Positions 55,426 through 64,000 of a stretch of DNA of 64,000 nucleotides are shown piece by piece. Made by a program: the position numbers and the translations under genes. Numbering within the stretch: the stretch's first letter is position 1; every line of letters begins with the position of its first letter. The notes under the pieces are model-generated. The model was not told the DNA's origin and made no database searches. It was given only the letters and a program-made list of their open reading frames with translations. The stretch spans positions 124,001-188,000 of the forward strand of contig JAMXSV010000003.1 in NCBI GenBank assembly GCA_027559495.1. The letters run 5' to 3'. The DNA is from Aurifilum marmelostoma. Its lineage: Eukaryota > Ascomycota > Sordariomycetes > Diaporthales > Cryphonectriaceae.

Positions 55426-57904
55426 ATGGGTGCCGACGAGACCTCCACAGGCATTGAGCCTGCCGCTCCTCAGTACGTTGACTGAATGGCAGTCGAGCCC
55501 CCCGCCTCCCCTCCCTTCCCTCCTCGGTAACCTTACAACGGTCCGAGATGCAAGTTTGCGCTGACCACAGTCCCCAGGCCGTCCTACCACGACCACTCTC
55601 ACGCGGAGCATGGTATTCATCACACCTCGGCCATCAAGGCCACGGATCTCTCTGAGAACCTCGAAGCCAAGATCAAGAACCCCCTCGCCGGCATCTCCAG
55701 GCATGAGCTCTTGGCTCAGGTAGAGGACTTTGTGAACGAGAAGGGCCTCTCGGAGCATATCGAGTATTTCAAGAAAGGCGCCTTGGTGGCACAGGACCCG
55801 GACAGCTTTGAGGACATCAGCGGAGAGCAGAAGCTCACCGAGGAGGAGGTTGCGTTTCTCGTCAAGGAGGTCGAACACAAGTGGAGGGTTCCCAAGATCC
55901 TGTATCTGACCATCATCACTTGTTCCATCGGCGCTGCCGTCCAAGGTTGGGATCAGGAAGGGAGCAATGGTGCTGTCCTGTCGTTCCCTCAGGCCCTTGG
56001 TCTGGACACGGATACCAACTACGGTCTCTACCTCGAGGGACTGATTGTCTCTGCTCCCTATGTTGGCAGCGCGTAAGTTGGCTCAGTCTTGCCACCGTCT
56101 CTCTCCGCTCTATCGCGAGCTTATGCTGACTTGTTAATTAGTCTTCTTGGGTGCTGGCTGTCGGACCCCCTCAACAACTATCTTGGCCGGCGAGGTAAGA
56201 GCTCATCTACCAACGATACATTCCTTTAGGATCATGGTGTCCTTTAGGGCCATCCTCAGCTAACTGTCCCCTTCTTATCTTCCACATTCTAGGAACCATC
56301 TTTGCTGCTGCCCAATTCTGCTTCTGGCCCGTCCTTGGAAGTGCCTGTGCTCAGACGTGGCAACAGCTTCTTGTCTGTCGTCTCCTCCTGGGCGTGGGAA
56401 TGGGGGCCAAGGCCAGCAGTGTTCCCATCTTTGCCGCAGAGAATGCTCCTGCTTCGATCCGTGGTGCTCTTGTCATGACCTGGCGTAGGAACCCCAAGCA
56501 GCTCCCCTCTGATCATTTGAACCAATGCTGACTTTTCGTTGCAGAAATGTGGACTGCCTTTGGTATCTGTCTCGGTACCTGCGCGAACCTGATCCTAGGC
56601 AAGGTCGGTGAGATCGCCTGGCGTCTTCAGCTGGGCAGTGCCTTCATCCCTGCCATCCCCCTGATGGCTCTCATCTTCTTCTGCCCCGAGTCGCCTCGCT
56701 GGTACATGAAGAAGGGGCGCTATCAGGACGCCATGAGGTCGCTGCTCCGCCTCCGCAACCATCCCCTTCAGGCTGCTCGCGATCTCTACTACATCCACGC
56801 CCAGATCGAGGTCGAGAGAGAGGTCCTCCACGGCTCGACATACGCGCAGCGCTTTATTGAGCTATTCACCGTTCCCCGTCTCCGCCGTGCAACACTCGCG
56901 TCATTTGTCGTCATGATTGCCCAGCAGATGTGCGGCATCAACATCATCGCATTTTACTCCAGTACTGTGTTTGAAGATGCTGGTACTACGGCCTACAACG
57001 CTCTGATCGCCTCTTTCGGGTTTGGTCTCATTAACTTCCTGTTTGCCTGGCCTGCTATCTGGACTATCGATACCTTCGGTCGCCGGTCTCTCTTGCTCTT
57101 CACTTTCCCACAGGTAAGTTCAACTCATGACCCTGTTGAACATCCCCATCATTCTATGTCTTTTCCATGTGGAGACATGATCTGACGTGCCTTCTCTTCT
57201 CGCGTTCCTCAGATGGCTTGGTCTCTTCTCGCTGCTGGTCTCTGCACACTCATTCCTGGCGAGAGCAACGTTCACCTGGGTCTTGTTGCGCTCTTTGTCT
57301 ACATCTTCTGCGCCTTCTACTCGCCCGGCGAGGGACCGGTGCCCTTCACCTATTCCGCTGAGGTGTTCCCCCTGTCCCACCGTGAGGTAGGCATGGCCTG
57401 GGCTGTGGCTACGTGTCTGTTTTTCGCCGCTGTGCTCAGCATCTCCTTCCCCGCCATCCTGGCATCTCTGGGCGTGATTGGTGCTTTTTGCCTGTATGCC
57501 GGCTTCAACATCATTGCCTTCTTTATGATCTTCCTGTGGGTGCCGGAGACGAAACAGAGGACTCTCGAGGAGCTGGACTATGGTACGTGAATCTCTTTTC
57601 TCACACACCTCGTACACACCTCGTCAATCAGTTACGTGTGCTGGAAACTAATTTCTGGTATCAAACATCAATAGTGTTTGCTGTCCCCACCCGCACCTTC
57701 ATGAGGTATCAGGTCTTCACCTGGGCACCTTGGTGGTTCAAGCGATACGTGCTCTTCCAGAAGGACGCCGTGCTGCCTCCGCTATACCACTTTGACCGCG
57801 TAGAGAGGGTCCAAAGCGAGTCCGAGTCGGAAAAGCTGGACAACAAGGTGCAGATGGAGATGAAGGAGAATACAGCGGATCCCGACACGGTGCAAAAGTC
57901 TTAA
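55426..57904 (+). CDS. MFS sugar/polyol transporter
   Basis: Seven exons: 55426-55472, 55578-56072, 56142-56194, 56293-56484, 56545-57113, 57213-57582, 57675-57904. They give 651 residues with all phases agreeing. A long soluble N-terminus (about 130 residues) precedes twelve spans. Sugar-porter signatures are visible: GWDQEGSNGAVLSFP, NNYLGRRG, RLLLGVGMGAKASSVPIF, PESPRWYMKKGRY, QQMCGINIIAFYSS, GRRSLLLF and VPETKQRTLEELD. The C-terminal region continues with VPTRTFMRYQVFTW and an acidic tail. The GWDQ-GSNGA pattern occurs in fungal hexose, inositol and other polyol transporters; the substrate cannot be fixed. It sits in the plasma membrane as a proton symporter. The first exon is only 47 bases and rests on one splice choice. 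Confidence 0.92.
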
Positions 57905-58870
57905 GACCGCGTCAAACATGCCGCCATACCTTTCACCGAGCTGGGCTGGCAAGGGGATGATGCAGCTGGGAATCTGATTGCGCTTAGAGATGAGGATGGT
58001 GCCTGAGAAACTCGTCTTTCTGCAGCTTTGCTTCGCAACTGATACCTCATTTCTTTATACGATTGATTGTTCTTTTTTTCCTTCCATTTTTTTTTTAAGC
58101 AGCTTGCCAGCCCTGCAATGTGGAATCGAGTTAAGAAAGTGTTGTCTATTCAATGAATACTCGAGCTCCTTTGATCATATCCATGATAATTGCTCTTGGC
58201 GTGCATGGTGACACGTGCATGATGATCGTACTTCCAATGCTGAACGGCACAACGCGAGTAAAAAATTAACCAGGCGCAGGAGCAAAGAATTATATTGTGC
58301 CATGTATAGTAATCTCAAGGAAACCGGTCTGGCCAGGTCGGAGTGGCCAGGGTTCGGCTCCTGCAGGTCCCCCAAGCAACCCCATGTTACAATATGATGC
58401 GCCGTTCGATGACTTTGTTCCTTGATTTCCCTGATTTCTTGGTTTCGAATGCAGGCACCTGTGCAGGGCACCAGGGAAAGGAAGACCCCACTAAAACCGC
58501 CCTCCATATGCCAGGCCCTCCAATCAGAGCCAGAGACCAGAAAATGTCATCGCCCAAAGGGGTAATGCGACGTCATCGCCAGGCTTCACCATTGGAATAA
58601 GCTTGAAACGATGGTCGACCCTGCCTTCTCCCTCCTCCTGCGCTTGCCTTCCTTTCACCTTAGCTCTCGAATAGACTGTTTATTCATAAGAGGGTAAGAG
58701 AGGCCCACGGTCGGGAGCACGCGAGGCCTTTTGACGTGTGGGAAAGACTGTGCTCAATTGGACCTCCGTCTTCTGCTGTAGAAAGCGGTCAGTTGAGAGA
58801 CGGGCCACGACACGCTGCACACGGTCTTGAACAGCGCCTTACTCATACCCACTCAGACGACACCATCAAC
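57905..58870. other. Intergenic, no gene seen
   Basis: About 970 bases between the transporter and the App1-like gene, containing a T9 run near 58088 and a pyrimidine stretch near 58615-58670. No coding frame was recognised. Confidence 0.35.
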
Positions 58871-60572
58871 ATGGCAAGCTCCAGATCTCTCCTGCTCGCG
58901 TGGGGCACCCTCTCCGCCACCGCCCACCTGGCCGCGGCAGTCCCAGCTGCACATCCCATGATCACACCCGCACCTGTCGTCTCGCGGGCAGAGCTCGAGC
59001 GCCGCATCGACCTGGGCAGCTACCTGGGCTCCATGTTCTCGTCCCTCGGGTCTGACGTCTCTTCCTTCGTCGCCTCGGGGGTTCCCCAGTTCTTCAATGA
59101 CCTGCCCACGGGCACGGCGGTGCTTTCGAGCCTAGGCATAGCGTCGACCGATCTCGCCGCGAGCCCGACCCAGGCACTCAACGTGCCGCCCTACGCCAAC
59201 TGGACAGACCAGGGCTGGAACGTGCGGATACATGGCAACATCTTCAAGCAGCCAAACATCTCGACCGATGACCTCAACAGCCTGGCCAACGGGTTCCTGA
59301 TCGGCACGGACATCCAGGACCTGCCGTCCGACGAGCAGGACCAGGCACGAAACCTGACGAGCGAGATCTATGTCGTGCAGCAAGACAACGAGGAGGTCAT
59401 AATCAACTTTGTGAACAACGTGGCGGTCAACTCCAGCACCGACAGCGGTGCCATCAATGCGAGAGGCGGTGCCCAGGATATCACTATGCCCTACAACACG
59501 ACACTCGAGGGTGACTTTGACTCGTTCGTCGTGCTGGAGAACACCACGGGCACTGATGGGAGCTATCTGATGCCCGGGAACGAGACAGACCGTGTCCAGC
59601 TCCTGGACGTCTACGTGCAGGGCGCCGCTACCACAGGCAACGCCACTGCCTTCCTTGTGCCTACCGAGGGAATCACGATCATCTCCGATATCGATGACAT
59701 TCTACGTAAGTTCTTCCGTCATAAAATCCGTTGAGCAAGGATACATGCTCAAAGAAACATATATACTCATATTGAATCCTCGGCAGGCGTCACAAAGATC
59801 TGGGATCCTGAGGTGGGTCTGCTCAACTCGTTTGCGAAGCCCTTCACGGCGTGGCAGAACATGCCCGAGGTCTACGCAAACTGGAGCAAGTCCGTCCAGA
59901 ACCTGCACTTCCACTACCTCACGACCACTCCGGAGCAGGTGACCAAGAATTACATGGAGTAAGTTGTCTCCCTGATTTCCCATCATTTGACGATTTGATT
60001 GTGATCGCCCCGCAGAGCACTGATATTTTGTCTCAAGCTTCATCTACAAGACATACCCCTTCGGCTCGTTCGACACGCGCCCGCTCAATTTCTCAGACGT
60101 ATCGGCGACGCTGTCGATCCGCAAGGCTCTGCTCACCAAGGTCTTCCAAACGTTCCCGCAGCGCAAGTTCATCCTGGTGGCGGACACGTCCAACAGCGAC
60201 GTCATGTCGGACTACCCCGAGATGGCAACCGACTTCCCAGGCCAGGTGCAGTGTATCTGGCTCAAGAACTCGTCGTCGGCCTACAAGACTGCCAATTCCA
60301 ACCTCACGGACAGCGACGACCCCTTCCCCTACGGCACCAAGGGATTCAAGGGCCTGAATGAGAGCACTTACATGTTTTTCAACAACGCGGACGACCTCAT
60401 GGGGTTGGATATAGCCCGTGGGGAGTGCCGAAATGCGAGCATCCTGCAGAACGTCACCTTTGGCGAGCAAAACTTGCCTTTTGGGGCTGCGGGGACTGTG
60501 GTCCCTCCCGGATGGTGGAGAAGCCTGAGCGCAGGGCTGAGTGTGGTGTTGATGGTGATGGCGATGTCTTGA
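58871..60572 (+). CDS. Secreted App1-like (DUF2183) putative phosphatidate phosphatase
   Basis: Exons 58871-59705, 59787-59958 and 60038-60572 are separated by introns of 81 and 79 bases and give 513 residues. The signal peptide is about 1-25 (SRSLLLAWGTLSATAHLAAA). The N-terminal domain is rich in N-glycosylation sites. The catalytic-looking region starts IISDIDDILR (D273, D275), then NSFAKPFTAWQNMPEVYANW, HFHYLTTTPEQVTKNYMDFI and RKFILVADTSNSDVMSDYPE. This is the DUF2183 core that in yeast App1 carries phosphatidate phosphatase activity. The DxDxT motif here has Ile instead of Thr. A hydrophobic C-terminus (SLSAGLSVVLMVMAMS) suggests a GPI anchor. Yeast App1 is cytosolic, so this extracellular form must act elsewhere. 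Activity is inferred. Confidence 0.88.
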
Positions 60573-60772
60573 TAGATAAATCTGAGGTGGGAAGGGTAGA
60601 CATGATTGGCTGGCATGGCGTCTGGGGGCACACATTTTCTATGTTCTTGGAGGATTGAATCTTTTTGGATGGCAGTTGGTCGGAATCCGAGACGGAATGG
60701 CATTGAGCTGAGCTCAAATTAATTAATACCAGGCCTGTTCTATATCATGTTTTGGAGTCATTGACACTGCTG

Positions 60773-60811
<39 letters not shown>

Positions 60812-63800
60812 CGAAGTTGGATGCTAGGATGAAGGTGTAGCTATCTGAACGGCACTTGACGACGACGAGGCTGACGACATCTCATCACAAGAGTATCTCA
60901 GGACCGAAACTTTAAGTTTACCAGTTGGCACGATATTCAACGTGATAAATCGCAATCACTGTCATGCGGAGCCCTCCCCGCTTCCGGCACCAAAAACCCG
61001 GCCGACGCGACACGTGCGCTGCAAGGGAAAGGAAAGGCAAAGCAGAAAAAGAAAAAGGACAAAAAGGAACTAAGAGGTGCGTGCCTGGGATCATGAGGGT
61101 CGTGCAGGTATACTACAATCATACGCTACTAAAGATATCATAGTAATGTATGTAATCGCATCCGAATCTATTGGTCGGTGGAACTCGACAAGTACGAACC
61201 GTCGTCGGCTACTCCTTCTCTAGCACCACTGCCCTTCCCTGCAACCCCAAGGAAACAGAACTTTCTCCCGCTTTTTTTTTTTTTTTTGTCTCGGCCTCCT
61301 CCGCTTGCCGCTGCTAGTCACTCTTATCTGGGGAGGGGAGGGGATTCGGAACAGGATCGAGTCCAGTCAAGCGTGTGATAAGTAACAAGTGTCTGATGGA
61401 TACTGATAATCAAAAAGAGGAATCCGCCCGATCGGAGCAGCTAATAGCGAGGCAGGTATTTGACCTGGTGCGCCTGTGTTGGTCTCATGTGTGATGGGTT
61501 TCGCGCGTGTGTGTATGTGTGATATCCTGTCAACTTGATTGATCGGAGCGCGCGCCCGGCTGAATGGACGAATCGCCTTGATTCCGATTGGGACAAGAGA
61601 GGAAGAATGGGAAAGAAGATGAACGTGGGGTGAGGGAGGAGGTGCGCTTGAAGCGGGACCGGCAAGGGAAAGTGGGGGAATTCTCGGTCCAGTGATATCG
61701 ATTCAAGCGACGAGCCGGTCGGCATGGGGTAGATTGGGGAGGAAGGATGATGCTCACGTTCGTCTGTCTCAAGAGTCGTGCATCTTTGATTTATTTATTT
61801 TTTGGTGGTTTTTTCCTTCTTTTCTGGAGCCAACGTACTTTGTGTGCGAACAGACGTGTTTGTTTCTCTACTAGTCGCATGCAAGTCTCATATGTAGAAC
61901 TATGCACTACTGTACGTATATGCATGAAGCAGGAAGGGCAAAAAAAAAAATTGAAAAAATGAAAGGAAAAAAAGTAGGTCGACTGTCCCAGACCCTGCAG
62001 ATCATCAATAAATTTGTCTCTCCGCTGCTGGTGGTTCAGCCCGCTCGTCGCCGTTGCCTGGACTCGGCACAGCAGCCAGCCATGTGAAAAGAAACCCAGA
62101 TCAATCCCGAGAGGCCTACGGCTGTACTGTAACACAGGTACGTACCGCCACCGCAGCGACAGATTTCCGGGTTCGGAGACGGCGAGGGGACGGCGTCAGG
62201 GGTATTGCACATAAGGTGGCCACCAGCCAATCAGAACGTTATCATCGATTTTCCTTATCAGTTGTGGCGCTGGGGAGGGACCCCCCGGCTCAACCCCAAA
62301 CGAAAAAACACGAATGGGCGAGGCACCGCCTGGCACCGTACAAGGTAGGCTGTTAGGTAATTGAAATCCTGGCGCGCCCAAACGGGTTCCAGAATTTCTA
62401 GAGTGATTGCATGCAGCCCGCCTTTTCTCTCTTTTTTTTGTGTCAGTGCCGGCCGTACTCCGTAAATGGCTCAACAGCGAAACGAAAGCCGAGGGTATCC
62501 CTTTTCGTTTGGTTTGTTTCTAGTTTTCATGGGTATTGTGACGATCTTTGGTGTTCTCAACATTTACTTCTTGCTTGCGGTGTGGGAGAAAGGGAGGGGA
62601 TTTTGACAGATGGGTGGTTTTGAGGTGTGATGGCCGAAATCGGAAGGCAGTACATGAGGTAGAAAGAGGACGAGACCCCGGGTTTAACTTGACGTCTTGG
62701 CTCAAAGGAAGAATGGGAAGAAGAAAAAAAAAAATTGAGAGTAATTACTGTAGAGGACTGGACTCAGCCCCCCACCGTCAAAGACAAAGCTGGGCTGGGT
62801 GGGGTACGGTTTAGGGGGGTCTCTTTAGCATTTCGATTCCACAGTGGTCTCTCTAGATAAAAATGGCAACCCGGGAATAGAGGGCCGCGACCGTGTTCAG
62901 CCACGCCATGTTCGTGTTTGTCTTGACATATACGAGATCATCTTGTCTCTTGTCTCTCATCCTTCTTTCCTATTTTGGGTGATCGAGGAATGTGAATCAA
63001 TCAATCACTCAATCCATCGGGACGTGGGTGTGACCTCGAGGACGTATCATAGTAGTTGGGAGAATCCTGCATCAATGGCGGAGGAAGGCCCTTATCCATG
63101 CATGCTGCCCTGGTATGACGAGGGGTGGTGGTGGTGACTCCTGGTCAGTGGTCAGTGGTGACGTGGGGTTCCCTCAGCCCCTCCACCTCGTCCGTCCGTC
63201 ACCTCCCCATTCTATTCCCAATTCAGGAGAAAGAATCCAGGGTCAACAGGAAAGAAAAAGAAAATCCTTCAACAGACTTATGTGCTTGTACGCATGGTTA
63301 TAGAAGGATAAACGACGGATAAACAGACAAAAGATGAAGAGAGAAATCATCGTCTCGGAATAAATAGGACCGTCAGGACAACTTTCCTTTGTCTTGGTGC
63401 CATGGACGGTAAGTGGTTCGCTCGGGGCAAAGGAGTGACGCTATAATTATCCGCGCCACAAGCTCGAGAAGAAGCCAAGACCCAGAACCTCTTGGCTTGG
63501 GGGACACGACCATCCTGTGCGCTGCTCTTGAGTCCCAGGAAAAAAGGATGAAAAAAAAAAAAAAAAAAGGAAAGCAAGAAATCGCGTTTATTTGAAAGAA
63601 CGGCAATCCCGTTCTCGTTGACCTCGTGCAGAGTCTACCTGGCTTGTTGTTGTCGCTGTCTTGTGGTGAAGAGTGGTTCAGCGGGTGATCCTGAACCCCA
63701 CCACGGTGTGTGTATCTTGTCTGTGTGGTGGGTGGGTGGGTGTGAGTAGGTGTAGCCAGCCCTGTCTAGAATCCTCATCCTGGACCTAGAGCCCAAGGAT

Positions 63801-64000
63801 CATTGTGCACATCGCAGTACGTACTTTCGCTGTAGTGTGTGCGTGTGTGAAGTGCTGACGGGCCCGGACCCGGTCGCCTGGAAAAAGAAGAGCAAGAGCA
63901 GGTTACTATCCGTACTACGACGTACTACTCTCTGGTCGCCCCTCCCCGCTTCCGTGACTCTAAATCCCTCCACGCCCAGCTCAGCTCCACCACGCCTTTT
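60573..64000. other. Gene-free right end (3.4 kb)
   Basis: No supported gene. It holds a GT repeat (60777-60806), several poly-T and poly-A runs (about 61270, 61942, 62730, 63550) and a CCAATCA at about 62227. Frames of up to 114 codons lack coding bias. The end could be the promoter of a gene beyond the window. Confidence 0.4.
60777..60806. repeat. (GT)n microsatellite
   Basis: Thirty bases of GT dinucleotide just downstream of the App1-like gene, probably outside its transcript. Confidence 0.9.

Noticed and set aside
55105..55944. 279-codon frame on the minus strand
   Set aside because: It opposes the first exons of the sugar transporter, has no domain, and crosses that gene's introns.

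Overview
This window is nuclear DNA of a filamentous ascomycete (Pezizomycotina, most likely Sordariomycetes). Genes are single, on both strands, with short GT-AG introns (mostly 45-150 bases) that restore reading frames exactly. Codons favour G or C in the third position, promoters carry pyrimidine tracts and CCAAT or TATA boxes, and the protein set is typical of the group. No prokaryotic operon, phage, CRISPR array, rRNA or convincing tRNA was seen. Several long reading frames begin at TTG or GTG, so every start given here was moved to a real ATG.

Layout. 0-11 kb: a coiled-coil, probably Cut12-like spindle pole body protein (cut by the left edge) is divergent from a membrane MAPR/cytochrome b5-like haem protein. 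Then come a damaged small secreted-protein relic, a GPI-anchored cupredoxin-like protein, the histone-fold protein CENP-X/MHF2 and a metallophosphoesterase. 11-23 kb: a stand-alone WRN-type exonuclease with an HRDC domain, a TDT-family (malate/sulfite) transporter, an HSL-type esterase, a SET/Vps75-like histone chaperone, and a type II membrane mucin-like protein with a Cys-rich end. 23-32 kb is an accessory-looking stretch: a secreted phospholipase A2, a second HSL-type hydrolase, two retinol-dehydrogenase-like SDRs, AT-rich spacer and a broken unidentified gene. 36-41 kb: an amino acid permease (nine exons) converging on a PMP47-like peroxisomal/mitochondrial carrier. 46-50 kb: an ARS-binding-protein-2 (Abp2) gene with an apparent one-base frame break in a G-rich tract, followed by a small unknown ORF. 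55-61 kb: an MFS sugar/polyol transporter and a secreted App1-like (DUF2183) protein.

The gene-free stretches at 31.5-36.6, 40.9-46.1, 50.7-55.4 and 60.6-64 kb hold only simple repeats and promoter-like sequence as far as can be read. Two themes recur: chromosome maintenance (Cut12-like, CENP-X, WRN exonuclease, SET chaperone, Abp2) and lipid/small-molecule handling (PLA2, hydrolases, SDRs, transporters, App1-like). Nothing shows that either group is a functional unit. I found no clear novel multi-gene system. The points most worth checking are the Abp2 frame break, the intron-controlled Cys-rich domain of the mucin-like protein, the two decayed genes and the two-domain WRN-type exonuclease.
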